This document shows, in pieces, positions 32,542 through 40,750 of a stretch of DNA of 49,084 nt. Numbering within the stretch: position 1 is the first letter of the stretch; each line of letters starts with the position of its first letter. The notes below the pieces were generated by a model. That model ran no database searches, was not told the origin of the DNA, and saw only the letters and a list, made by a program, of their open reading frames with translations. This DNA comes from an uncultured Bacilli bacterium. Lineage in GTDB: Bacteria > Bacillota_I > Bacilli_A > RF39 > UBA660. A program made the position numbers and the translations under genes. The DNA is taken from the NCBI GenBank assembly GCA_910585335.1, contig CAJUCU010000001.1:107888-156971 (forward strand), written 5' to 3'.

Positions 32542-33340
32542 TTTGCTCATCCTTTGCATATAAATTTTCAAATCTTGGACTTCTTTTAGGGTGGATTATA
32601 AAGAAATATAGACCAATCAGTAGACAAATGATAGATGCAATTTGTGCTACTTTAAAGTTTCCAAGCATTAAGGAGTCCATGCGCATTCCTTCAATGACAA
32701 AGCGTGCTGCCGAATACCAAATTAGATAAAATCCCATCAACTGTCCATTTTTTAGCCTTGGATATTTTCTTATTAAGAGTAAGGCTACAAAGCCAAATAA
32801 ATTCCAAATAGATTCGTAAAAAAATGTAGGTTGATGATAGTCTCCCATGATATACATTCCATTTATAACAAACTGAGGTACTCCAGCACTTTGGAGTTTT
32901 GCCACTGTGGTCACAGCACCATATGCCTCTTGATTAAAGAAGTTTCCCCATCTTCCTATTGCCTGCCCTATCATTAATCCTACTACAATCATGTCAAATA
33001 TTTTTAAAGTATTTTGTTTATACTTTTTGCAATAAATTAATGCTGTAATTCCTCCAAAGAGTATCCCCCCATGGATGGCGAGTCCTCCATTCCATACTTC
33101 TAGAATTTCTAATGGATTTTTACTGTAATAATCTAGATGAAAGGTAACATAATAGATTCTTGCTCCGATAATACCAAATATTACAGTATAGAAAAGCAGG
33201 TTGATAAAGAAGTCTTGATTGATATGTTTTTTCTTTGTTTCCAAATATATCACTACGGATGCGCCTAATATGGCCAAAAGAATAAAAATGGAATACCAAT
33301 ATATTTGAAAGAAACCTAAGTCTAGTGCTATTCTACTCAT
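32528..33340 (-). CDS. lgt: Prolipoprotein diacylglyceryl transferase
   Basis: It transfers diacylglycerol from phosphatidylglycerol to the lipobox cysteine of prolipoproteins at the membrane. The 270-residue product has about seven hydrophobic helices. It carries the signature G-R-W-G-N-F-F-N-Q-E-A-Y-G (about 130-142), the earlier H-G-G-I-L-F-G-G (catalytic His region) and R-F-V-I-E-G-M-R. It overlaps the upstream four-helix protein by four bases. Confidence 0.95.
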   Translation of the reverse strand: MSRIALDLGFFQIYWYSIFILLAILGASVVIYLETKKKHINQDFFINLLFYTVIFGIIGARIYYVTFHLDYYSKNPLEILEVWNGGLAIHGGILFGGITALIYCKKYKQNTLKIFDMIVVGLMIGQAIGRWGNFFNQEAYGAVTTVAKLQSAGVPQFVINGMYIMGDYHQPTFFYESIWNLFGFVALLLIRKYPRLKNGQLMGFYLIWYSAARFVIEGMRMDSLMLGNFKVAQIASIICLLIGLYFFIIHPKRSPRFENLYAKDEQNERE

Positions 33341-33762
33341 ACTTTTTTTACCCTCCTAACAATTGGTTTGATTATAAATCCTTCCATAAGAAAGTTCATA
33401 ATAGAAATGAGGATGGCAATCCATAGTGCTATCCAAAAATTATTTAGGTCAAAATGACTTCCTAATATCCAATCCGTTAATTTCAATATAAATAAATTGA
33501 TGAATGGATAGAAAAGGCCTAAAGTAAGTCCTGTAATCGGAATCGTTAGTGTCACTAGGATTGGTTTTATCGTAATGTTTAGCAAATAAACAATGAAGAC
33601 TACTAAAAATGAGTAAATATAGGAGTGTTCTATATCAATATAGAGGCTATCAAATAGATTCGACACTATAATGAAAACAATCGTATAGCCTAGCATATAG
33701 ATAATCCACTCTAACAGGCGATTTACTCGTGTAAAGCCTTTTACTTCCCTGATTATTTGCAT
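33337..33762 (-). CDS. yvlD: YvlD-like four-helix membrane protein
   Basis: A 141-residue protein with four transmembrane helices, placed by pattern in the YvlD / phage-holin-IV-2 family: helix 2 is followed by L-N-I-T-I-K-P-I-L-V-T-L-T-I-P-I-T, then a long G-L-F-Y-P-F-I-N helix. In Bacillus yvlD lies between uvrA and hprK-lgt, as here but without hprK. Function is not established. Confidence 0.85.
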   Translation of the reverse strand: MQIIREVKGFTRVNRLLEWIIYMLGYTIVFIIVSNLFDSLYIDIEHSYIYSFLVVFIVYLLNITIKPILVTLTIPITGLTLGLFYPFINLFILKLTDWILGSHFDLNNFWIALWIAILISIMNFLMEGFIIKPIVRRVKKV

Positions 33763-33773
33763 ATTTTTCCTCC

Positions 33774-36551
33774 TTACAGAATTTTTGTCAAGAATTTTCC
33801 AGTGTATGATTCTTTTACTTTTGCCACTTCTTCTGGAGTTCCGATTGCCACAATTTGTCCTCCCATATCGCCACCTTCAGGTCCTAAATCAATAATATGG
33901 TCGGCTACTTTTATAACATCTAGATTGTGTTCAATAACGACTACGGTATCTTTATTATCTACTATTTTTTGTAAAATTGCAAGTAGGCGCTTAATGTCAT
34001 GAGTATGAAGTCCCGTCGTTGGTTCATCTAAGACGAATAATGTTTTTCCAGTTGCTTTTCTTTGTAATTCTTTGGCAAGTTTTACTCGTTCTGCCTCTCC
34101 ACCTGATAGTGTTGGAGCGCTTTGGCCTAGTTTGATATAGCCTAAACCGACCTCTTCTAACACTTGTAGTTTGTTCTTGATTTTTGGAACATTCTCGAAA
34201 AATTCTAAAGCTTCGCTAACGCGCATATCTAGTACATCAGCGATATTTTTATCCTTATATTTTATGTTTAGTGTTTCTCGATTATATCTCGTACCATTAC
34301 AAACTTCACAAGGGACATATACATCTGGTAAAAAGTGCATTTCAATTTTTTTGACACCATCTCCACGACAAGCTTCACATCTTCCACCTTTTACATTAAA
34401 AGAAAAACGATTTTTTTCGTAACCATACATTTTCGCTTCTTTCGTCGTCGTAAATAAAGTTCTAATATCGTCAAATACCCCTGTATAAGTAGCGGGGTTA
34501 CTGCGTGGCGTTCTTCCAATTGGACTTTGAGAGATTTCTACTATTTTGTCTAGATTATTTATTCCTAATATTTTTTTATGTTTTCCTGGTTTTTCTTTAG
34601 AATGATATAACTCTTTTGAAATACTCTTACATAAAATTTGGTTTATTAAACTACTTTTTCCACTTCCACTGACTCCAGTTATACAAGTAAATGTTCCAAG
34701 AGGGATAGCAACATCAATATTTTTTAAATTGTTTTCTTCGGCACCTTTGATGGTTAATTTTTTGCCAATGCCTTTTCTTCTTGTTTTTGGAAGTTCAATA
34801 CATAATTTCCCACTCAAATACTGTCCTGTTAGGCTTTTTTCGTTTTGCATTACTTCTTCTGGCGTTCCCATCGCCATGACACATCCTCCTCTATCGCCTG
34901 CTTCTGGACCGATATCTACTAGATAATCACTCGCAAGCATCGTATCCGTATCATGTTCTACAACCACTAAAGTATTTCCTAAATCTCTCATCTCTAACAA
35001 GGAATTGATTAGACGTTCATTATCCCTTTGATGAAGTCCGATACTAGGTTCATCTAATACATAGAGAACACCAGTTAATCTAGAACCAATTTGTGTAGCC
35101 AGACGAATTCGTTGAGCTTCTCCACCCGATAATGTTCCAGCGCTTCTACTTAGTGTTAAATACTCTAAACCAACATTTTTCAAAAATTCAAGGCGTGAGT
35201 TAATCTCTTTTAAAACTAGTGAAGCAATTTGCTTTTGTTCTTCTGAGAGATGTAGGTTTTGAAAGAAAGGAATTAATTCCTTAATACTCATACAAGTTAC
35301 TTCATAAATATTTTTTTCTCCTACTCTAACCGATAGAACATTATCATTTAATCTTGCTCCATGACAAGTCTCACATTCATACTCTACCATATAGCGTTCT
35401 AACCAGTCTCTAATCCAAGTACTTGTTGTCTCACGATAGCGCCTTTCTAGGTTCGTGATAATTCCTTCATAAAAATCATTACTATTTGTGATATTCCCAC
35501 TTTTAGTTGCATAGTGAAAATGGATTATTTCATCACTACCATATAAAATAATTTCTTGTTCTCTGTTAGTTAGTTTTTTGAATGGTTTATCCATATTGAT
35601 TTTGTAATGCTTACAAGCGCACTCTAATTTTTTAAAGTAAATACCATCTTGGTCATCGCTTAATGTTTTAATACAACCTTCATTGATACTTAAATCTTTG
35701 TCTGGTATTACCAAATCTTTGTCAATTTGTTGCTTTATTCCTAGTCCTTTACAATCTGGACAAGCCCCAAATGGTGCGTTGAAACTAAAGATATTTGGCT
35801 CTAGTTCTGGTAGTGAAAACTCACAGTATGGACAAGCGAATGATTCGGAGAATAATAGTTCTTTGGCTTCTTCTCCTAGTATTTGAATCAATACTTTTCC
35901 ATGACGTCCTCTAATGTCTTCTTTTAAAACAATTCTATCTACTACTACATCAATATTTTCACGTTTATTTTTATCTAAGGTAATCTCTTCGCTTAAGTCT
36001 ATCATTTCTCCATTAATGCGGACGCGAATATAACCTTCTTTTCTAAGATTATCGAGTAACTCCTTATGTGTTCCTTTTTCACGATAGGCAACAGGAGCCA
36101 TAATGATGATTTTGGTTCCTTCTTTATATTCTAAAATTTTATTCGCCATTTCTTCTACACTTTGAGATGTGATTGGAATATTGTGATTTTTACAATAAGC
36201 CGTTCCAACACGAGCGAATAACAATCTTAAATAATCATAAATTTCTGTTACTGTACCAACAGTAGAGCGAGGGTTTTTACTAGTTGTTTTTTGATCAATA
36301 CTAATCGCTGGGGATAATCCTTCAATACTATCCACATCTGGCTTTTCTGTTCCTCCTAAAAACTGACGGGCATAAGCAGAGAGACTTTCTACATATCTTC
36401 TTTGTCCTTCTGCATAAATCGTATCAAAAGCAAGAGAACTTTTTCCACTTCCACTGACCCCTGTCATTACAATTAATTTATTTTTAGGCAATTCTAGTGA
36501 AACATTTTTTAAATTGTTCTCCCTAGCACCTTTGATTATAATTTTATCCAT
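33774..36551 (-). CDS. uvrA: Excinuclease ABC subunit A
   Basis: The damage-recognition ATPase of nucleotide excision repair. The 925-residue product starts at the ATG 36549-36551 (MDKIIIKGARENNLKN), with AGGTG upstream. It has two ABC modules: Walker A G-V-S-G-S-G-K-S-S twice, and signatures L-S-G-G-E-A-Q-R and L-S-G-G-E-A-E-R. Two zinc modules are present (C-P-Y-C with C-P-D-C, about 245-275; C-E-A-C with C-E-V-C, about 725-755). It heads the operon to whiA. uvrB, usually adjacent, is about 4 kb upstream. Confidence 0.97.
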   Translation of the reverse strand: MDKIIIKGARENNLKNVSLELPKNKLIVMTGVSGSGKSSLAFDTIYAEGQRRYVESLSAYARQFLGGTEKPDVDSIEGLSPAISIDQKTTSKNPRSTVGTVTEIYDYLRLLFARVGTAYCKNHNIPITSQSVEEMANKILEYKEGTKIIIMAPVAYREKGTHKELLDNLRKEGYIRVRINGEMIDLSEEITLDKNKRENIDVVVDRIVLKEDIRGRHGKVLIQILGEEAKELLFSESFACPYCEFSLPELEPNIFSFNAPFGACPDCKGLGIKQQIDKDLVIPDKDLSINEGCIKTLSDDQDGIYFKKLECACKHYKINMDKPFKKLTNREQEIILYGSDEIIHFHYATKSGNITNSNDFYEGIITNLERRYRETTSTWIRDWLERYMVEYECETCHGARLNDNVLSVRVGEKNIYEVTCMSIKELIPFFQNLHLSEEQKQIASLVLKEINSRLEFLKNVGLEYLTLSRSAGTLSGGEAQRIRLATQIGSRLTGVLYVLDEPSIGLHQRDNERLINSLLEMRDLGNTLVVVEHDTDTMLASDYLVDIGPEAGDRGGCVMAMGTPEEVMQNEKSLTGQYLSGKLCIELPKTRRKGIGKKLTIKGAEENNLKNIDVAIPLGTFTCITGVSGSGKSSLINQILCKSISKELYHSKEKPGKHKKILGINNLDKIVEISQSPIGRTPRSNPATYTGVFDDIRTLFTTTKEAKMYGYEKNRFSFNVKGGRCEACRGDGVKKIEMHFLPDVYVPCEVCNGTRYNRETLNIKYKDKNIADVLDMRVSEALEFFENVPKIKNKLQVLEEVGLGYIKLGQSAPTLSGGEAERVKLAKELQRKATGKTLFVLDEPTTGLHTHDIKRLLAILQKIVDNKDTVVVIEHNLDVIKVADHIIDLGPEGGDMGGQIVAIGTPEEVAKVKESYTGKFLTKIL

Positions 36552-36569
36552 AAACTTCACCTGTGTCAT

Positions 36570-36598
36570 ATTATAGCACTTTCTTTTTATTTTGTCTT
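36570..36598 (-). promoter_or_regulatory. uvrA promoter
   Basis: Extended -10 TGCTATAAT (TATAAT at 36570-36575), 17-base spacer and a partial -35 AAGACA (36593-36598). The predicted leader is about 12 bases, as at dinB. No LexA box was found. Confidence 0.65.
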
Positions 36599-36633
36599 TA
36601 GAAGATTTCGGAAAACCAGGTTTATTTTCGCAA

Positions 36634-36672
36634 TAAAAAAATTCTATCTTTTCGGTTTTGTGGATAGAACCT
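36634..36672 (-). terminator. Terminator embedded in the end of the amidoligase-like gene
   Basis: TTCTATC (36663-36669) pairs with GATAGAA (36642-36648), extended by G-U and A-U pairs into the TTTTTTT tract at 36634-36641. The loop is the last sense codons, and the TAG stop is inside the 3' arm. Confidence 0.75.
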
Positions 36673-37570
36673 TTTCATACTGAGTCATAAAATCATTGGT
36701 ATCTTCACTGCTGGTTGCAATTGTGGTTACAAGACTTTCCAATCTTTTATAGTGCTCTTCTTCACTTCGATAATCATACCAATATTGATCCATTTCTAAC
36801 TCTTGATTGATTTCTCCTGTTAATCTTTCTAGATCGAACTTTTCTTCTTCTATGGCATCTACCAGTTTTAAAGAAAAATTAATATTGTTTTGGATTGTTT
36901 TCTTATTTAATGTTCCATTAGGATATCTAATTTCCATTCGACCATTTATTCTATAATCTTGAAGACTAATGCCATCTCTTCTTACAAAAGTAGCACGGTT
37001 ACGATATAGTAAATCATACAAATAATCCTTATTTTCTCTAAAATCTATTTTATTTACTTTTCCAATTAAGTCTACTCGGATTGGGCGAGCATAAGTGTAT
37101 CTTTCTTTTCTCTGTCCATACCTATCTCCCATATAGAAATCTTCCATTTCCCCTTCATAGACTGCAACTACTTTCGAAAGTGTTTCCATAAAAAGGGCTT
37201 TTTTTGTTATGGGTGTTAAGTTAATGTTTATTTGATTGCTACATCTCTCATTCACACTTGCCCCATTTTCTATCAATTGATTGCATATTTCTTCTATTTC
37301 CATCCAGTCTATTTCTTTATTTTGATAAAGTCTAGTGGAAACTTCTCCTCCAACTATTTCATTTCCTATTTGAGAAGATACTGTTCCATCTGTATCAAGG
37401 TAGTTTTTATTGTAGATCGTATCACTACCTTTATGGTCGAAAACGAGTGCGATTGGAATGGTTGTCTTTTTAAATTCTTGTTCTAATTGCTGTAGTGAGG
37501 CATTTATAAATTCTACTTCTGTTCCATATGGATATTTATTTAAGCCAATATCATATCTATATCTTCCCAT
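36644..37570 (-). CDS. Amidoligase-like protein (glutamine-synthetase-fold family)
   Basis: The 308-residue product (MGRYRYDIGLNKYPYG; ATG 37568-37570 behind GAGGGG) follows the motif order I know for Amidoligase_2 proteins: G-T-E-V-E-F (16-21), D-x-D-G (59-62), E-I-V-G-G-E (71-76), a C-x-N-Q-I-N-I-N stretch (110-117), R-K-E-R-Y-T-Y-A-R-P, and R-M-E-I-R-Y-P-N-G-T-L-N (201-212). Members are predicted to join amino acids or peptides by amide bonds using ATP. The usual H-V-H is N-I-N here, so activity may be changed or lost. It is last in the operon with the RSH gene and the 183-aa gene. The match is by eye and unproven. Confidence 0.68.
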   Translation of the reverse strand: MGRYRYDIGLNKYPYGTEVEFINASLQQLEQEFKKTTIPIALVFDHKGSDTIYNKNYLDTDGTVSSQIGNEIVGGEVSTRLYQNKEIDWMEIEEICNQLIENGASVNERCSNQININLTPITKKALFMETLSKVVAVYEGEMEDFYMGDRYGQRKERYTYARPIRVDLIGKVNKIDFRENKDYLYDLLYRNRATFVRRDGISLQDYRINGRMEIRYPNGTLNKKTIQNNINFSLKLVDAIEEEKFDLERLTGEINQELEMDQYWYDYRSEEEHYKRLESLVTTIATSSEDTNDFMTQYEKVLSTKPKR

Positions 37571-37619
37571 AATCCCCCTCATTTCTATTACTGATGTTAC
37601 TTTATTATATTAAAATGAT

Positions 37620-38171
37620 TTATTTTTTTAAGACAAGACACTTTCTCATATTTTCTATTTGCAGATTCGCATAAGGAAAATTCTTTGTTGCTACTAATTC
37701 TGTTCTTTGTTCTACTTCGCCATAAAATTCTTCTAGCACTTGAAAGTCATCTACTCTCTCACATACTTTTTTGTTTGTTAATAAACTTTTGTTAGACGCT
37801 GCTGCTTCCGAAAAACTTTTCATAGATTTATATCTATCACTTGCTTGTTCTCTTCTTTGAAAACTTAACATATTATCTACCCATACTATTTTTAAATCCG
37901 TATGTAATATCGTCATCCATTCTAAAAATTCTAATGATTTCTCATCTATTTGCGTATTTTCTTCTGTTATCTTTCTTAAAATGGTTTGAGCTTTCTTTTT
38001 TTGCAATTGATACCAACTTGCCATATAGGTTCCATCCGAAAAACAAAAGGATGAACTTTTAGGTAAATAATCCTTGTGTGCAATCGCATTTTTATAATAC
38101 TCTGCTCTTTTTTCACAATCTAAATCATGTTCGCTTGTTTCTGCTATTTTCAGTGTTTTTGTAGTATTCAT
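37620..38171 (-). CDS. Unrecognised 183-aa soluble protein
   Basis: The product starts MNTTKTLKIAETSEHDLD (ATG 38169-38171, behind AAGGGGGAG). It is soluble, helical and mixed-charge, with no signal, membrane segment or recognised motif. Possible features are W-M-T-I-L-H-T-D-L-K-I-V-W-V-D-N (about 87-102), a hydrophobic amphipathic stretch, and C-terminal C-L-V-L-K-K. It follows the RSH gene by 29 bases and precedes the amidoligase-like gene, so the three are one transcription unit. Function unknown. Confidence 0.65.
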   Translation of the reverse strand: MNTTKTLKIAETSEHDLDCEKRAEYYKNAIAHKDYLPKSSSFCFSDGTYMASWYQLQKKKAQTILRKITEENTQIDEKSLEFLEWMTILHTDLKIVWVDNMLSFQRREQASDRYKSMKSFSEAAASNKSLLTNKKVCERVDDFQVLEEFYGEVEQRTELVATKNFPYANLQIENMRKCLVLKK

Positions 38172-38200
38172 CGCATGCTCCCCCTTCATGAAGGAGTATT

Positions 38201-39670
38201 TTAGTCTATTTTATGTTTGGTGTCAATACCGAACGCTTTAAATTCTTTTATCTTTCGTTTGGCATAACTTGTTTTTACAACATTTTCCCAATCTCTTTTT
38301 GGTCCAATAAAATCCATATCTGCTACTATTTTTACTCTGTCATCATTTTTTAATCTATAATCTAGAGGAACACCTTCACCATTTACCATAGCACTCGTTA
38401 AATAATGGGCTGTATCACTATCTATTCTATAAGCAAAGTCTATGGGTGAGGCATCAATTGGTAGTTCTATTACCTCCCCTGTTTGGTCATAGACATGAAT
38501 ATGATTAGCGAATAGTTCTGATTTTAGGCACTCTACAAAAGATTGATTATTCTCTATTGATTTATTTGCATCGATCAAATAACTATAAAACTGACTTTTC
38601 TTTTCTAATTCTTCTTGCATATAATATTTGGCATTTTGACCATAAAATTCCCAGTAAGCAAAAAGACCTCTAGCTGCAACTTTATGCATTCGTTCCGTTC
38701 TAATTTGTGCCTGAACATGTCTTCCTTCTAATCCAAATACCGTAGTATGAAGGGATTGATAAAGATTTGTTTTGGGATTACATATATAGTCTTTCATTCT
38801 GTTAGGAACTGGTTTAAATTCTCGATGAATCACACCCAGACTTTGATAACACTTTGAAAAGTTTTCTACTACTATTTTTAAAGCTAGGAGATCATTCATT
38901 TTAACTAAGTTACAGTTTGCTTCTAAATATCTGGAAATGCCATAAATACTTTTTATTCTAGGGGTAATTTCACAGTGAATGTCTTCTTCTTTTAAAGCAT
39001 TTGTTATAATTTGTGACATTTCCTTTAAACACTCTTTGCTTTCTTCTTCTATTTTATCCCTTGTTTCCTTGGCATATTTATAAGTATCTGGATCTAAGTA
39101 CATTAGAGATAAATCACGTAGTTCTACTTGCGTTTCATTATCTCCTAAGTAGTTGGCCATCTGTACCATAATATCCATTGTTTCTTGCGCATTTTCTATC
39201 TGTTTTTCCCTTTTTTTAAATCCCAGTGTTCTCATATTATGAATACGATCACGTAATTTTATATCATGGATTCTAACATCGGTTTCGATTCCTGTTACTA
39301 GTTTTCTAATATTAGCCACATTTTGTTCTTGTTTGGTAGAGTAATTTAATCTACTGATTTTAGAAACACCATCTGTTAATATTGCTACATCCTCATTATA
39401 CTCTCTTGCTATGTCTTCTTTGCTGATGTCTGTATCTTCAATGGTGTCATGTAAAAGGCTGGCACAAATGGTATCTCTATCTGCAAATCTACTAGCTCCT
39501 AAATATGCCACATATAAAGGATGGGATATATATGGTTCTCCACTTTGTCTAAAGATTCCACTATGTAGGCTTTCTGCATCTTTATAAGCACGCATAATCA
39601 TTTTAGCATCTTCTTCGTTGGTGTAAGTATTTACTAACATCATTAGATCTTCAATTGTTGGGTTTTTCAT
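38201..39670 (-). CDS. Truncated RelA/SpoT homologue, hydrolase-like with degenerate synthetase
   Basis: RSH enzymes make and/or degrade (p)ppGpp. This 489-residue protein has a hydrolase domain with every key residue: R41, H50, H74-D75, E78-D79, D141 and N145. The synthetase domain (about 235-345) keeps D250 and R-M-K-D-Y (291-295). However, Q-A-Q-I-R-T (320-325) replaces E-V-Q-I-R-T, L303 replaces the Gly of N-G-Y-Q-S-L-H-T, and A-A-R-G-L-F-A-Y-W replaces A-E-x-G-x-A-A-H-W. A TGS domain (about 388-449) follows. The helical, zinc-finger and ACT regions of the roughly 730-residue enzymes are missing. It is probably a hydrolase; its promoter leads through a leader ORF and hairpin. Confidence 0.9.
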   Translation of the reverse strand: MKNPTIEDLMMLVNTYTNEEDAKMIMRAYKDAESLHSGIFRQSGEPYISHPLYVAYLGASRFADRDTICASLLHDTIEDTDISKEDIAREYNEDVAILTDGVSKISRLNYSTKQEQNVANIRKLVTGIETDVRIHDIKLRDRIHNMRTLGFKKREKQIENAQETMDIMVQMANYLGDNETQVELRDLSLMYLDPDTYKYAKETRDKIEEESKECLKEMSQIITNALKEEDIHCEITPRIKSIYGISRYLEANCNLVKMNDLLALKIVVENFSKCYQSLGVIHREFKPVPNRMKDYICNPKTNLYQSLHTTVFGLEGRHVQAQIRTERMHKVAARGLFAYWEFYGQNAKYYMQEELEKKSQFYSYLIDANKSIENNQSFVECLKSELFANHIHVYDQTGEVIELPIDASPIDFAYRIDSDTAHYLTSAMVNGEGVPLDYRLKNDDRVKIVADMDFIGPKRDWENVVKTSYAKRKIKEFKAFGIDTKHKID

Positions 39671-39683
39671 TTTACTCCTCCTT

Positions 39684-39734
39684 ATAGAAAAATGACAGTC
39701 TTAAGCCTAGAGGACCTAAAACTGTCATTTTTTA
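39684..39734 (-). promoter_or_regulatory. Leader hairpin before the RSH gene (attenuator candidate)
   Basis: On the minus strand, 39732-39715 (AAAAATGACAGTTTTAGG) pairs over 18 bp, with two G-U pairs, with 39705-39688. The 9-base loop is TCCTCTAGG. The stem begins at the last base of the leader ORF stop codon and ends in TTTTT, four bases before the RSH ribosome binding site AAGGAGGAG. The loop TCCTC is complementary to GAGGA in that site. It could be an attenuator terminator or a translational switch. Confidence 0.6.
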
Positions 39735-39821
39735 GTTTTTCTTTATTTCTTTTGGACGCAATAATGGTGTTAGCGAAAAGTTTTTATTTCTATTTTGATT
39801 TTTTATCATCGTAATCACCAT
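39732..39821 (-). CDS. 29-aa leader peptide ORF
   Basis: A short ORF, ATG at 39819-39821 and TAA at 39732-39734, with an excellent ribosome binding site TTTGGAGGTG five bases upstream. The peptide starts MVITMIKNQN and ends SLTPLLRPKEIKKN. Its C-terminal half has a Leu-Thr-Pro-Leu-Leu-Arg-Pro run. It lies between a strong promoter and the hairpin in front of the RSH gene. A ribosome at its stop codon would cover the 5' arm of that hairpin, which fits ribosome-mediated attenuation. Expression and role are inferred. Confidence 0.55.
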   Translation of the reverse strand: MVITMIKNQNRNKNFSLTPLLRPKEIKKN

Positions 39822-39847
39822 AGGCACCTCCAAAAATATTTATATTA

Positions 39848-39875
39848 ATGTTATCACTTTTCTTTCAAAAGTCAA
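39848..39875 (-). promoter_or_regulatory. Promoter of the RSH operon
   Basis: -35 TTGACT (39870-39875), 16-base spacer, extended -10 TGATAACAT (TAACAT at 39848-39853). It lies about 175 bases before the RSH start codon and about 27 bases before the leader ORF. Confidence 0.72.
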
Positions 39876-39916
39876 TTATTTTTTTCGTTTATTCTTCGTT
39901 AGGCTCTTTTTTAAAC

Positions 39917-40750
39917 TTACTTTTTAAATCTCTCTTTAAAAGTACAACTTTGGCATAACTCTTCACAGGGATTATGATTTTGAAAGCTTTTTTTCAAATT
40001 ATTCAATCGTTGGGATGAGAGAATCGATTTAAAACTTTCTTTATGAATATTACCTAAGTCGATTATTCCACGGCTATCTAGACAACAAGGTACTACTGTT
40101 CCATCTACTAAAATGGCGATTTGTGTTTTTAGGGCCATGCAATATCCACAAGATTTGTGCATTGTTTTTTCTGGCCAGATAAATTCTTCATCTTTATCCA
40201 TATAAATAGTGGAATTGATTTTTATATTTTTATCACTTTTTAGCTTTTCCACAATATTTGGAGATAAATGATAAAATGCAGTGAGCTTTTCCACAATTTT
40301 TGTGGACTTTTCATCTAATTTGTTGTCTTTTAATGTCCAGAGTCTATAAATGATGACGATGTCTTTTCTCAACTTTTTAGTAGATTTTAATATTTTATTT
40401 ATTTCATCATTTGTTTTGTATTCGGCATGAAGAGAGAGATTTAGTTTTTTTACTGATGGATGTTGGTTTATCATCTCCACTTTCTTTGATAAAAAGATGC
40501 CATTCGTTGTAATATTCACACGAAAAGAGTAAGCATCTGTAAGTGATAAGAGGGAGTCTAGTTCTTTATGTAAAAGAGGTTCTCCTTTTACATGCAAATA
40601 TATTGTTTTTGTATAAGGTTTTATCTCTTTTAGAATGTGCTCAAATTCTGCTACACTCATCCACCTTTTTTCCCTATTATCTTTGCTACAGAAAGAACAA
40701 GAGAGATTACAATGATTCGTAATTTCTATATATATCTTTTTAAATTTCAT
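39917..40750 (-). CDS. Radical SAM/SPASM protein
   Basis: The 277-residue product has the radical SAM cluster C14-x3-C18-x2-C21 (C-N-L-S-C-S-F-C). It has a K-G-E-P-L-L-H motif for SAM binding and a SPASM-type C-terminus with many cysteines (C-G-Y-C, V-P-C-C-L-D, C-E-E-L-C-Q-S-C). SPASM enzymes often modify peptides or proteins, but no precursor peptide with a clear match was found beside it. Its ATG follows the uvrB TAA with no gap, so they form one transcript. Substrate unknown. Confidence 0.85.
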   Translation of the reverse strand: MKFKKIYIEITNHCNLSCSFCSKDNREKRWMSVAEFEHILKEIKPYTKTIYLHVKGEPLLHKELDSLLSLTDAYSFRVNITTNGIFLSKKVEMINQHPSVKKLNLSLHAEYKTNDEINKILKSTKKLRKDIVIIYRLWTLKDNKLDEKSTKIVEKLTAFYHLSPNIVEKLKSDKNIKINSTIYMDKDEEFIWPEKTMHKSCGYCMALKTQIAILVDGTVVPCCLDSRGIIDLGNIHKESFKSILSSQRLNNLKKSFQNHNPCEELCQSCTFKERFKK

